A stretch of 64,000 bases of DNA from positions 1,064,902 through 1,128,901 of the forward strand of contig JABFGC010000002.1 in NCBI GenBank assembly GCA_013112685.1, read 5' to 3'. Positions 27,284 through 36,106 of this stretch are shown here, piece after piece. Source of the DNA: Chloroflexota bacterium (GTDB lineage Bacteria; Chloroflexota; Anaerolineae; Anaerolineales; Villigracilaceae). The notes below the pieces were generated by a model. The model saw nothing but the letters and a program-made list of their open reading frames with translations. It was not told the origin of the DNA and searched no databases. Every line of letters begins with the position of its first letter. Within the stretch, counting starts at the first letter, position 1. Both the position numbers and the translations under genes were made by a program.

Positions 27284-28597
27284 ATGACGACTGCCCTGAA
27301 CATTTATCAATCCCGTGTAACCACAGCGGATGAGGCAGTGAAGGTCATCCAATCGGGGAATCGCATCTTTCTGACCGGTAACGTTTCCGTCCCGCAGACG
27401 CTTTTGGCGGCACTGGTGGCGTATGCCCCCAACCTGAAGGATGTGGAAATCTGTCAGGCGCTCACTGTCGGCGCGGCGGATTACGTCGCCCCGGAGATGG
27501 AAGGTCACCTGCGCGTGAACTCCATGTTCATCAGCGCCAATATCCGCAAGGCGGTTCACGAAGGGCACGCGGACTTTACACCGGTTTTGCTTTCGGAATT
27601 TCCGCTGTTGTTCAAGCGCGGCATCCTTCCGGTGGACGTGGCGGTTATTCACGTTTCCACCCCCGATGAGCACGGCTTTTGCAGCCTCGGTGTGGAGGTC
27701 GGACTTACCAAGTCCGCCGCGGAGTCGGCAAAGGTGCTCATTGCCGAAGTCAACGACAAAATGCCGCGCACCCTGGGCGATTCGTTCATTCACGTCAGCC
27801 GCCTGACCCACATCGTGCCGGTCAGTTACGACATCCCCGAACTTGCCATGGGGGAGGAAGGCAACGCGGAGATCGTGCAAAAGATCGCCGGGTACATTGC
27901 AGGTTTGATCCCCGATGGCGCCACCATGCAGCTCGGCATCGGCGGCATTCCCGATGCGGTTTTGAAATATCTCTTCGACAAAAAAGACCTCGGCATCCAC
28001 ACGGAACTATTTTCCGACGGCGTGATTGATCTGGTCAACGCCGGAGTGCTGACCAATGCTCATAAAACACTGCATCCGGGCAAGATCGTGGCGGGCTTCA
28101 TCCTCGGCACCAAACGACTATATGAATGGGTGGACGATAATCCGCTGATCGAACTGCACCGCACCGAGTACGTGAACGACCCGTTCGTTATCGCACAGAA
28201 CGACCGCATGGTGGCGGTCAACTCCGCCATCGAAGTGGACCTGACCGGTCAGGTCTGCGCCGACAGCATCGGACCGAAACTGTACAGCGGTGTGGGCGGA
28301 CAGTTGGATTTCATCTACGGCGCATCCCGCTCGAAGGGCGGCGTTCCGATCATTGCGCTCCCCAGCACGGCTGTTTTACGCGACGGCACTGCCATCAGCA
28401 AGATCACCGCCATGCTCAAACACGGCGCAGGCGTGGTGACAACCCGCAATCACGTCCGCTTTGTGGTGACGGAATATGGCGTGGCAGACCTCTACGGCAG
28501 GACCATCCGCCAGCGGGCGCAAGCCCTGATTCGGGTTGCGCATCCGCAATTCCGCGATGAGTTGAACCGGCAGGCAAGGGAACTGCATTACCTGTGA
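27284..28597 (+). CDS. Acetyl-CoA hydrolase/4-hydroxybutyrate CoA-transferase family protein
   Basis: The 437-residue protein has both halves of the CoA-transferase family: an N-terminal domain with VSTPDEHGFCSLGVE, and a C-terminal domain with the probable catalytic Glu in NSAIEVDLTGQV and the glycine loop YSGVGGQLDF. It moves CoA between acyl groups; the acid cannot be named from sequence. It follows ald by one base, so co-translation is likely, in line with amino-acid fermentation or catabolism. Confidence 0.9.
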   Translation: MTTALNIYQSRVTTADEAVKVIQSGNRIFLTGNVSVPQTLLAALVAYAPNLKDVEICQALTVGAADYVAPEMEGHLRVNSMFISANIRKAVHEGHADFTPVLLSEFPLLFKRGILPVDVAVIHVSTPDEHGFCSLGVEVGLTKSAAESAKVLIAEVNDKMPRTLGDSFIHVSRLTHIVPVSYDIPELAMGEEGNAEIVQKIAGYIAGLIPDGATMQLGIGGIPDAVLKYLFDKKDLGIHTELFSDGVIDLVNAGVLTNAHKTLHPGKIVAGFILGTKRLYEWVDDNPLIELHRTEYVNDPFVIAQNDRMVAVNSAIEVDLTGQVCADSIGPKLYSGVGGQLDFIYGASRSKGGVPIIALPSTAVLRDGTAISKITAMLKHGAGVVTTRNHVRFVVTEYGVADLYGRTIRQRAQALIRVAHPQFRDELNRQARELHYL

Positions 28598-28689
28598 TAT
28601 GGCTCGAACCCGAAGGTTTGGGTGGAAGGCAGGCTCATTTTGTGAGAACCTTCGGGACGTTCCGCGTAAGGTGAGTAATTGACCCCGGC

Positions 28690-28718
28690 TTGACATTCTC
28701 CCGGTTTTTACCTATTAT
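28690..28718 (+). promoter_or_regulatory. Sigma-70-type promoter upstream of pyk
   Basis: TTGACA at 28690-28695 and TATTAT at 28713-28718 with a 17-bp spacer. Transcription from here would leave a leader of about 160 nt. A second, weaker pair (TTGACT 28831-28836, 16 bp, TAGACT 28853-28858) lies closer to the gene. Confidence 0.7.
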
Positions 28719-28883
28719 CAGGGCGTTTTACTTGGGGATCCCCCGGCAGAGAATCGCCAGACCGTATTCCATCCCGTTTATCACCCCGCCATACTTCGGC
28801 TCGGCTTTTGGGTATATGTGCTTCTCGTTGTTGACTTTCCGTTGACACGGATTAGACTCTTTATTGACAGGAAAAGATAATCA

Positions 28884-30365
28884 ATGCGTAACACAAAGAT
28901 CGTCGCCACCATCGGACCTGCGTCTGATTCGGAGCAGGCGCTCGAGGCTCTCATTCAATCGGGGATGAACGTCGCCCGCCTGAATTTTTCGCACGGAACC
29001 CACGACCAGCACGCCCTGCGCGTCGCCGCCATTCGGAAGGTTTCGGACAAACTCGGCGTGCCGGTCGGCATCCTGCAAGACCTGCAAGGACCGAAAATCC
29101 GGGTTGGAAAGCTTGAAAGCCCGCTTCAACTTTCGGTGGGCGAGGATGTCTGTCTGTACGCCGCGCAGGACAAGCCGCCAAAGAACGACTGCCAGTTGAT
29201 CCCGGTGGACTTTCGGGAACTGTTCGACTCCGTTCAAGTTGGCGATAAGTTGCTGCTCGATGACGGGCGCCTTGCCCTGGAGGTTATTTCCGCCAGGGGG
29301 CGCATCGTTCATGCAATGGTGCTGGTGGGCGGCACGCTCTCCTCGCACAAAGGTATCAACCTGCCCTGGCGTGAAACTTCGCATTGCCGGGTTCACCGAA
29401 AAGACAAAGCCGACCTCGCCTTCGGCATCTCCCGGGGCGTGGATGCGGTTGCGATCTCCTTCGTCCGCAGTGCCGAAGACGTGAAGACCGTCCGCGCCGC
29501 GCTCGAGGAATTTTCAGCAGACAGGCGCGCGCCGCTCCTGATTGCCAAATTGGAAAAGCCCGAAGCCCTCACGGAACTCGAAGCCATTCTCGACGTGGTG
29601 GACGGCGTGATGGTTGCGCGCGGCGACCTCGGCGTGGAACTCCCGCCGGAGCGCGTCCCGCCTCTGCAGAAGATGATCATCCGCGCCGCAAACGCGCGCG
29701 CCAAACTGGTCATCACCGCCACGCAAATGCTCGAATCCATGATTCAGAATCCGCTGCCCACGCGCGCCGAAGCGTCCGACGTAGCCAACGCCGTCTTCGA
29801 CGGCACCGATGCGGTCATGCTCTCCGCCGAGACCGCCTCCGGCGAATATCCCGGCGAGGCGGTTGACATGATGGCGCGCATCGTGTTAGAAGCCGAGTCG
29901 CACTACATCGAGTGGGGAAGCCGTCAGGACGGCCGGGCAGGCTTGGGCGAGAGCGATGCGGCGTCCATGGCGCGGGCGGCAAATACGCTGGCAGTGGACC
30001 CCGAAGTTCGCGCGGTCGCCGTCTTCACCATGCAGGGGCGTTCCGCCTGGCTCATGTCCAAGGTGCGCCCGTCGAAGCGAATCCTTGCCTTCACGCCGAA
30101 AACGGAGACCTACACCCAGCTCGCATTTTTGTGGGGCGTCCAACCGCACCTCATCAAATTCGCCAACACGCTGGACGACATGCTCTCCGACGTGGACGCC
30201 GCCCTGCTGAAATCCGGCATACAACCCGGTCAGCAGGTTGTACTGATTTGCGGCTACCCCATCGGCGAACAGCGCCCGCCGAACATGGCTCTGCTTCACG
30301 TGGTGGGCAGTCAACCCACCGTGAGCCTCGCGCGAAAACTGGCGGAGAAAAATATCAAAAAATGA
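28884..30365 (+). CDS. pyk: Pyruvate kinase
   Basis: The 493-residue enzyme shows MNVARLNFSHG, LQDLQGPKIRVG, the substrate site region VMVARGDLGVELP, and RAEASDVANAVFDGTDAVMLSAETASGEYP. It makes ATP and pyruvate from phosphoenolpyruvate and ADP. The C-terminal regulatory domain is present but ends shortly after GQQVVLICGYPIG, without an extra PEP-utiliser domain. It has its own strong promoter and a hairpin terminator. Confidence 0.97.
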   Translation: MRNTKIVATIGPASDSEQALEALIQSGMNVARLNFSHGTHDQHALRVAAIRKVSDKLGVPVGILQDLQGPKIRVGKLESPLQLSVGEDVCLYAAQDKPPKNDCQLIPVDFRELFDSVQVGDKLLLDDGRLALEVISARGRIVHAMVLVGGTLSSHKGINLPWRETSHCRVHRKDKADLAFGISRGVDAVAISFVRSAEDVKTVRAALEEFSADRRAPLLIAKLEKPEALTELEAILDVVDGVMVARGDLGVELPPERVPPLQKMIIRAANARAKLVITATQMLESMIQNPLPTRAEASDVANAVFDGTDAVMLSAETASGEYPGEAVDMMARIVLEAESHYIEWGSRQDGRAGLGESDAASMARAANTLAVDPEVRAVAVFTMQGRSAWLMSKVRPSKRILAFTPKTETYTQLAFLWGVQPHLIKFANTLDDMLSDVDAALLKSGIQPGQQVVLICGYPIGEQRPPNMALLHVVGSQPTVSLARKLAEKNIKK

Positions 30366-30371
30366 TTTGGA

Positions 30372-30453
30372 AATCTCCGCGCCGCGGATTTTTCCTCTCC
30401 TCGAACCCAAGCCAGGCGGATGCAGTTCCCTGCTTACTGCATCCGTTTCTTTC
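30372..30453 (+). terminator. Two hairpins downstream of pyk
   Basis: A GC-rich hairpin at 30372-30392 (ccgcg/cgcgg followed by TTTTT) precedes a stronger one with 9-bp arms CGGATGCAG (30417-30425) and CTGCATCCG (30437-30445) and a tttctttctt tail. Confidence 0.7.
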
Positions 30454-30488
30454 TTAACCGATGCCTGCTTCTGTTTTCTGACGGCGGG

Positions 30489-31379
30489 TCATTCGCTCGA
30501 AGCGATCAATATCCCAAACCCGATCAACACCCCGCCCGCCAGAAATAACGGGGTGATTTCTTCGGCGAGGAAAAACCAGCCGAGCAGTGCACCGACGACC
30601 GGTTGGGCAAAGAACGTCAGCGATGCGACTGCGGCGGGCAATTCGGCAAAGGCGTAATTCCAAAGGAACATCGCCGCCGCCGTGGAGATGATCCCCAAAA
30701 ACAACAGTCCGCCGACGATTCCCGGCGTGATCTCGCCGACGCCCTGTGAGTGGACTTCCAACATCCCAAACAAAACGCTGGACGGCATGCCGCCCGCCAG
30801 CATGATCACGCTGGATGCGAGCAGGTCTGCGGATTTGGAGACCTTGCGCACCAGCACCGAGTACAGCGCCCACGTCAGCGCCGCGGCGAGCAGACTCACG
30901 TTGCCCCAAAATAGCGGCGGTGAAAGTTCCGCGCTGCGTGGGTCAATCACTGCCAGCACGCCCAGCGTGGAAACGGCCAGCGCAATGATGCGGCGTGGAG
31001 TGACTTGTTCGCCGAGCAATAACGGCGCGAAGAGCAGCACAAACGCCGGCGTGGCAGACGTGACCAGCGCCCCGTTCGACGCCGTGGAAAGTTTCGTCCC
31101 GACGAATTGGAAGCCGAGCGAAACCCCATAGCCCACAAAGCCCGTGAGAAAACTCGCCCAAAAGAATTCCCTCGAGATCACCGTCTTTTGTCCCGTTTTT
31201 CTGTTGCGGAAGAAAATGACGACGCCCAAAGTCAATGCGCCCATGAGAAGGCGCAGGAGGAGCAGCGAAAACGGCGGGATGACCTCCAGCACCACCTTGC
31301 TCACCACGTACATCCCGCCCCAAATCGAAGCGGCGGCAAGACCTGCGATCAACCCTGCGGCTGTGTGATGTTTTTGCAT
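30489..31379 (-). CDS. EamA/DMT-family transporter
   Basis: The 296-residue protein has ten membrane helices in two EamA repeats (AASIWGGMYVVSK opens the first, ALTWALYSVLVRKVS the second). Family members export amino acids or other metabolites; the substrate is unknown. The ATG at 31379 is chosen because a minus-strand TATAAT lies 8 nt upstream, which also suggests a leaderless mRNA. An in-frame TTG at 31388 falls within that box. Confidence 0.88.
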   Translation of the reverse strand: MQKHHTAAGLIAGLAAASIWGGMYVVSKVVLEVIPPFSLLLLRLLMGALTLGVVIFFRNRKTGQKTVISREFFWASFLTGFVGYGVSLGFQFVGTKLSTASNGALVTSATPAFVLLFAPLLLGEQVTPRRIIALAVSTLGVLAVIDPRSAELSPPLFWGNVSLLAAALTWALYSVLVRKVSKSADLLASSVIMLAGGMPSSVLFGMLEVHSQGVGEITPGIVGGLLFLGIISTAAAMFLWNYAFAELPAAVASLTFFAQPVVGALLGWFFLAEEITPLFLAGGVLIGFGILIASSE

Positions 31380-31387
31380 AGCCGCCA

Positions 31388-31393
31388 ATTATA
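31388..31393 (-). promoter_or_regulatory. -10 box of the EamA gene, probable leaderless start
   Basis: Minus-strand TATAAT 8 nt upstream of ATG 31379, with no room for a ribosome binding site. Confidence 0.45.
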
Positions 31394-31408
31394 TCGAAGT
31401 GGGGTGCG

Positions 31409-32110
31409 CTACCAGTCGAATATCTTCCCGTCGGGCAATAAACAACAGCCTGTATGTTCCCAGTTCAGTCCCTCAATGAGATTCACCACCTGCGGAATAG
31501 CTTCTTCCGGCGGCGTTGCGTCCCCTGCCATGTTGTTCATGTCGGTTCTGAGGTAGCCGGGCACAGGGCGACCACGATCACGCCCAGCGCGCGCAACTCC
31601 AGGGAGAGCATTTTGGTCATTGCATTCGAGGCGTAACGACTCGCGATGTAACTGTGGTTCTCCGTTCGTTGCAGTTGCGCGATCGGACGGGTGGGGGCGG
31701 TGATGTTCACGATTTTTGGGGAATCGCTTTTTTGCAGTAAAGGCATCAGTTTCTGGCTGACCATCATGGGCGCTATCGAGTTGACCGCAAAGGATTGTCC
31801 CAGGGATTCTGGTTTTAAATCTGCGAAACCGGCGCTGGGGAAGAATACTCCGGCGTTGTTGATTAAAAGATCGAGTGCGTCTGTTTCGCGCTGTACCTGT
31901 TCCGCCGCCGCTTCAATGGACTTTGAGTCGGTCACGTCCAACGGGACCAGGGTAAGACGGTCGCCATAAGTCGTTTTCAATGGATGCAGGCGGGCGGCTT
32001 CCGCTGGGGCGCGGCATGCCGCAAAAACACGCCCGCCGCGCGCCGGGTATTCGCGCGCGAAAGCCAGTCCAATTCCCCGGTTGGGTCCCGGTGATGAGAA
32101 CTGTGTGCAT
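31409..32110 (-). pseudogene. Short-chain dehydrogenase/reductase, interrupted by two frameshifts
   Basis: The corrected protein has 233 residues. The middle is in one frame and shows DLLINNAGVFFPS, SFAVNSIAPMMV, and the catalytic YxxxK-like YIASRYASNAMTK. Removing one base in C3 at 32087-32089 restores the NAD loop VLITGPNRGIGLAFAREY. Adding one base at 31559-31561 restores CPGYLRTDMNN and an end GKIFDW. The catalytic Tyr sits in SYIASRYASN, where the usual YxxxK lysine is not obvious, so activity is uncertain. The substrate is unknown. It lies 29 bp upstream of the EamA gene on the same strand. Confidence 0.8.
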
Positions 32111-32163
32111 AAGGTTACTCAAGTTGCTACCTTGAAATAGGTACTTGTAGTATTCCGTCAAAG

Positions 32164-32245
32164 ACCCTCACCCTGCCCTCTCCCAACGGGAGAGGGGGAA
32201 GCCATCTCAGTAAAAAATCGCCACGATTGGGGGTGAGGGAACGTT
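32164..32245. repeat. Palindromic repeat family R1, intergenic copy
   Basis: ccctcacc ... ggtgaggga form the outer arms and ccctctccc/gggagaggg an inner hairpin. The same family appears inside mutS (57064-57101) and inside the FAD/Fe-S gene (63692-63726). Here it lies in the 200-bp gap between the SDR gene and a GT2 gene. Confidence 0.75.
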
Positions 32246-32310
32246 TTTGAAATCAAGGTGGCAACTTGGATTAAGGTTATGTCTTTTCTCCTATTCGCAA
32301 TTCCTTTGTA

Positions 32311-33054
32311 TTACACAAGGAATAATTTATTGATTCTGTATCGAATGCCTTCGTAGATTGTGCTGATTGGGTGGTATTGCAGAAAAAGCAATTTCCTGTA
32401 AAAGCCAAGCCAAACCTTCAAGTCTCGTTTCAGAATTGGGTTGAATCTCTCTCTATCGCTGTTTATGGTTGTTGACGTCAGCCTGTTCTTAACATATCCA
32501 AAGCCTGAGATTGCAACAACCTTCTTTCCTCGAAGCTGTGTGCGAAGAAGAAGATAATCGTCGCCGCACCAGATTTTTAACTGGCTGGGGATGGGCGAAT
32601 ACTCTTTCGTACGAAAGAATAAGATCTCGCCGAAGCCATTATCCCGCTGGTCCACTGCACGATGGCTCAAAATGTTTTTGTTGTCACTCCATTCCATGCC
32701 GATCAGCCCAATAGTTTCGTTATGGTCGTTGTTTAGAATTGAAATTGCGTACTCAAGAAGCTCGGTCGTCGCATCTACGTCGTCGTTAAGCAGACAAGTA
32801 AAACGACTTGGTGAATGCTTTACGCCCAGATTCCAGGCGGGATTCACATACATGTTAACGCCCTTGGATATTACCTGAATTTTGGGGTGCGGCAGCGGGA
32901 TGGATTGGGTAGGGTTGTTATCAATGACGATGACTCGCGAAACGATGTTGCTCTCTGCTAAAAGCAGAATGTTTTTTGGAAAAGTTTCAACTTTCCAAAG
33001 AGTCGGTACGACGATGGTTAAACTTCGTTCCAGGGGATGCATTTTTGTGTGCAT
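32311..33054 (-). CDS. Glycosyltransferase family 2
   Basis: The 247-residue protein starts with the GT2 strand TIVVPTLWK, then VIVIDNNPTQS, then CLLNDDVDATTE (DxD-type metal site). It lacks membrane segments. The base composition is more AT-rich than neighbouring genes, compatible with acquisition. Three ATGs lie within 8 codons. The one at 33054 is chosen because a minus-strand TATAAT ends 6 nt before it, whereas the ATG at 33060 directly abuts that box. The large upstream extension of the open frame overlaps the cupin gene and is not coding. Confidence 0.8.
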   Translation of the reverse strand: MHTKMHPLERSLTIVVPTLWKVETFPKNILLLAESNIVSRVIVIDNNPTQSIPLPHPKIQVISKGVNMYVNPAWNLGVKHSPSRFTCLLNDDVDATTELLEYAISILNNDHNETIGLIGMEWSDNKNILSHRAVDQRDNGFGEILFFRTKEYSPIPSQLKIWCGDDYLLLRTQLRGKKVVAISGFGYVKNRLTSTTINSDRERFNPILKRDLKVWLGFYRKLLFLQYHPISTIYEGIRYRINKLFLV

Positions 33055-33060
33055 TCGCAT

Positions 33061-33066
33061 ATTATA
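33061..33066 (-). promoter_or_regulatory. -10 box of the GT2 gene, probable leaderless start
   Basis: Minus-strand TATAAT, 6 nt upstream of ATG 33054. Confidence 0.4.
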
Positions 33067-33092
33067 CGTTCCTGTCTGGCGCTGGTCAACAA

Positions 33093-33617
33093 TCACCTCG
33101 CAAACCCCTGCGGCATGAATGTATCCCCGCCGGATATACCGTACTCCAAAATATCCTTCTCGCGGCTCGGATACGATTTCAACAATTCCTCCAGGGTACC
33201 GCCGGTGAAAATATCGTCCGTGAAGCCGGGCGCCAGGGTGCAGCCGAAGAGGGAATAACGACTGCCCGCCACGCAATGACCCGCCTGCCAGACCCCGGCG
33301 GGTATCACAAACTGCACGTGCTGTCCCTTGAGCGGGTCGCTTCCCAGAATCACATCGCGGCTGGAACCATCGGGGTAAAGCAGAATCAGCCTCAACGGGT
33401 CGCCGCCATAAAAGTGCCACATCTCGTCAATCGTCAACTTGTGGAAACAGGAAACACTACGCGGCTCATGGCAGTATAAACCGATCATGCCGGTTCCGTA
33501 CGGCTTGCCGTTCGGCAGGCTCTCCGGCGAGCGATATGTGCTGGCGAACAACGTCCCTTCCACCGGCAGGGGTCGAAACTTGAAATGCTCGATCAGCGCT
33601 TTAACTTCGACGTCCAT
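33093..33617 (-). CDS. Cupin-fold protein, DUF985 type
   Basis: The 174-residue protein has the double-stranded beta-helix pattern of the DUF985 cupins: EGTLFASTYRSPESL, then DEMWHFYGGDPLRLILL, HVQFVIPAGVWQAG and GCTLAPGF. Function is unknown; relatives may bind a metal or a sugar. The start at 33617 is supported by AGGAGGAAG directly upstream. It is in line with ybaK and an EamA gene on the same strand. Confidence 0.82.
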   Translation of the reverse strand: MDVEVKALIEHFKFRPLPVEGTLFASTYRSPESLPNGKPYGTGMIGLYCHEPRSVSCFHKLTIDEMWHFYGGDPLRLILLYPDGSSRDVILGSDPLKGQHVQFVIPAGVWQAGHCVAGSRYSLFGCTLAPGFTDDIFTGGTLEELLKSYPSREKDILEYGISGGDTFMPQGFAR

Positions 33618-33651
33618 TCTTCCTCCTATTGTCTTCTGCCGCCGCTTTCCC

Positions 33652-34149
33652 TTAATCCTCTCTCGCAACCGGCTTCTCGCGATCCGTCAGATTTACCACA
33701 ATCGCATTGCTGGCTTTGATCAAATTCTCCGGCGTGATCATAATCTCCTCGCCCCATTGCCCCGCGCCTGTGCCGAGGATGGGCTCGTCCACAAGGCTCG
33801 CTTCGAGAAAGGTGCGAAAGCCTTCCGGCTGCCAGCCAAAGGCGGGGATCGAGCCGATGACGTAGCCGGTCACTTCCTTCACTCGTTCCGGCGGAGCCAT
33901 CTGGATGTTGCGCGAGCCGATGGCTTTCTTCAAATTTCCCGAAACCGCGTTCTGGTCGCCGCCGAGCATCACCAGCACACACTCGCCCGTATCCACCACC
34001 TGAAAGATGAGCGTTTTGACCGCCTGCCGTTCGGGAAAGCCGAGCGCCTTGGCGACGTTTGCCGCGCCTTTTTCGGTCTCCGGCGGGAAACTGCGCGCTT
34101 CGTAGGGGATGTTGTGTTTATCGAGATGAAGATGGGCTTGAAGTTTCAT
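33652..34149 (-). CDS. ybaK: YbaK/EbsC-family aminoacyl-tRNA deacylase
   Basis: The 165-residue protein matches the YbaK/ProX editing domain: the catalytic Lys region KTLIFQVVDTGECVLVMLGGD, then VTGYVIGSIPAFGW. Such proteins hydrolyse mischarged tRNA such as Cys-tRNA(Pro). The exact substrate cannot be told. It starts 3 bp after the stop of the upstream EamA gene. Confidence 0.9.
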   Translation of the reverse strand: MKLQAHLHLDKHNIPYEARSFPPETEKGAANVAKALGFPERQAVKTLIFQVVDTGECVLVMLGGDQNAVSGNLKKAIGSRNIQMAPPERVKEVTGYVIGSIPAFGWQPEGFRTFLEASLVDEPILGTGAGQWGEEIMITPENLIKASNAIVVNLTDREKPVARED

Positions 34150-34152
34150 GAG

Positions 34153-35085
34153 TCACTCGCTTTTCTGTTTTCGGGCTGATGCCAGATAAATGCCCGCCAG
34201 GATGAACACGCCGCCGGCGATGGTTGCGGGTGAGGGTATTTCACCCAAAATAAAAAACGCCAGAACCGCGCTTCCAATCGGTTCGCCCAGCGTGGTCACT
34301 GCCACAAGCGCAGCGGGCAGGTATTTCAACGCCCAATTATAGGTGGAGTGCCCGATCAACTGCGGGATGGCGGCGAGCAGGAATATCCAGCCGTAAGTTT
34401 GCGGCGCGAAACCCAGCGGCGAACTGCCCGAAGCGAGCATAATGCCGGTCAACACAACCGCCGCAATCCCGTACACTAGAAAAATATACGGGAGGAGCGG
34501 CATCCCCGCCCGCAGTTTTCTGCCGATGATGAGATAGCCGGTCACCGCCCACGCCCCGGCAAGAGCGAGGAAGTTTCCCCACATGGCTTGACCTTGCAGG
34601 ATGTCGCCCAACGCCGGGCAGGCGAGATCCCCATCCCAGACGCACGCATCAGACAACCCGATGATTGCTCCGCCGACCAAAGCCAGCGCCAACCCGATGA
34701 GAGCTGTCCGCGTGATATGCTCTTTCAACAGCATCGGTGAGAGCAGCGCCACCCATAACGGTCCCGTGCTGACGAACACCACCGAACTCGCCACGCTGGT
34801 AAATTCGAGCGACGAGATCCACGTGGCAAAGTGAACGGCGAGGAAAACGCCCGAGAAAATAGCCAGCAGCAACTCGGTCCGCGTGAGGCGTTTTAGTTCA
34901 TCCAGATGGCGACCCAATGCGACAGGCGCAATCAGAATGGAGGCGAAGGTCAATCGCAGGGCGGCGATTACAAGCGAAGGCGCTCCATCCATTTGTGCAA
35001 AGCGGATGAAAATGCTCGCTGTCGAAACTGCGAGGATGGCGACCGCGATGGCAAAGGGGAGCAGGAAACGGGCGCGTGGATTCAT
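34153..35085 (-). CDS. EamA/DMT-family transporter
   Basis: The 310-residue protein has ten membrane helices in two EamA repeats ([35 protein letters not shown]). The ATG at 35085 is preferred to an upstream ATG at 35226, because the extra 47 residues are polar, overlap the sod start and resemble nothing. The substrate is unknown. It heads an apparent operon with ybaK and the cupin gene. Confidence 0.88.
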   Translation of the reverse strand: MNPRARFLLPFAIAVAILAVSTASIFIRFAQMDGAPSLVIAALRLTFASILIAPVALGRHLDELKRLTRTELLLAIFSGVFLAVHFATWISSLEFTSVASSVVFVSTGPLWVALLSPMLLKEHITRTALIGLALALVGGAIIGLSDACVWDGDLACPALGDILQGQAMWGNFLALAGAWAVTGYLIIGRKLRAGMPLLPYIFLVYGIAAVVLTGIMLASGSSPLGFAPQTYGWIFLLAAIPQLIGHSTYNWALKYLPAALVAVTTLGEPIGSAVLAFFILGEIPSPATIAGGVFILAGIYLASARKQKSE

Positions 35086-35148
35086 AATGTCGCTGAGTTT
35101 ACCGCAAAGTTGGTTTATTAGATATTTGTATAATAATTCCATTTTATC

Positions 35149-35177
35149 TTGCGCCCGGCAGGGATGCGGGTTAAAAT
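35149..35177 (+). promoter_or_regulatory. Putative promoter of the superoxide dismutase gene
   Basis: TTGCGC, 17 bp, TAAAAT (35172-35177), about 48 nt before the sod ATG. AAGGAG lies just before the start. Confidence 0.4.
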
Positions 35178-35224
35178 CCAAGCGTTGTTTTTTATCTAAT
35201 TCAACCAACTCGAAGGAGAACCCC

Positions 35225-35831
35225 ATGGCTTTTGAACTGCCTAAACTTCCCTATGCCTATGATGCGCTCGAACCCCACATTGACGCGCGCACCATGGAAA
35301 TCCATCACACCAAACATCACCAGGCGTACATCACCAACCTCAACGGCGCCATCGAAAAGACGCCCGAACTCGCGGGCAAATCGCTCGAAGAACTGCTTGG
35401 CGATTTGAACGCCGCGCCCGAAAGCGTCCGCACCGTTGTCCGCAATCACGGCGGCGGGACGTACAATCACAACCTGTTCTGGGAGATCATGGGACCCCAA
35501 GGCGGGCGGCGAACCGAAGGGCGGCTTGCTCAAAGCCATCGAAGCGTCCTTCAAATCGTTCGACGCGTTCAAATCGGAATTCACAACCGCCGCCACCACA
35601 CGCTTCGGTTCCGGCTGGGCGTGGCTGGTGAAGAAGGGCGACGGCTTGGCGGTGGTCTCGACCGCCAACCAGGACACGCCCCTTTCCGACGGCTTGACCC
35701 CCATCCTCGGCATTGACGTGTGGGAACACGCCTATTACCTGAATTACCAGAACCGCCGCCCCGATTACATCGCCGCCTGGTGGAACGTAGTCAACTGGGA
35801 TGCGGTTGCCGCAAAATACGCCGCGAAATAA
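35225..35831 (+). pseudogene. Iron/manganese superoxide dismutase, one frameshift
   Basis: The 201-residue protein has the family metal ligands: His in [13 protein letters not shown] (H27-type), His in [11 protein letters not shown], and Asp/His in [19 protein letters not shown]. The frame breaks at MGP: removing one C from 35495-35498 gives [11 protein letters not shown] and a normal C-terminus. Whether it uses iron or manganese is not clear from these residues. It protects against superoxide in the cytoplasm. The break looks like a consensus error. Confidence 0.93.
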
Positions 35832-35849
35832 TTTGCCCTACCCTCTCTC

Positions 35850-35884
35850 AACCCCGCAAATGTTCTGCGGGGTTGTTTGTTTTT
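35850..35884 (+). terminator. Rho-independent terminator after superoxide dismutase
   Basis: The 9-bp arms AACCCCGCA and TGCGGGGTT enclose a 7-nt loop and are followed by gtttgttttt. Confidence 0.85.
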
Positions 35885-36042
35885 CAGTCTTGCCACTAAT
35901 TTGCTCCCTGCGCCGTCCCCGGCGCAGGCTTCCCTCGTAAAACGCCGCCGGGGACTGCGTCTTCGCGCGCCGAACGGCGGCGGCTGGAGCGTAGCTGCTG
36001 ACAACCTTTGCGTGCACACTGTTTGTTTTTCAGTCTTGCCAC
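35875..36042. repeat. 22-bp direct repeats flanking a GC-rich palindromic segment
   Basis: gtttgtttttcagtcttgccac occurs at 35875-35896 and again at 36021-36042. The 124 bp between them holds a hairpin at 35908-35927 and a 10-bp inverted repeat (35915-35924 with 35946-35955). No gene fits. The first copy contains the T-tract of the sod terminator; the second contains the -35 region of the ferredoxin promoter. Confidence 0.8.
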
Positions 36043-36063
36043 GCGGATAAACATAGTTATAAT
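36036..36063 (+). promoter_or_regulatory. Promoter of the ferredoxin gene
   Basis: TTGCCA at 36036-36041, a 16-bp spacer and TATAAT at 36058-36063, about 43 nt before the ATG. The -35 lies within the second copy of a 22-bp direct repeat. Confidence 0.6.
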
Positions 36064-36106
36064 TGTCACATCACGTTTGTCCATCATCCCACAAGGAGAA
36101 AAGATC

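Noticed and set aside
31409..32110. True pseudogene status of the SDR
   Set aside because: Two single-base homopolymer changes restore both ends of the family fold, as in the other broken genes; decay is not needed to explain it.
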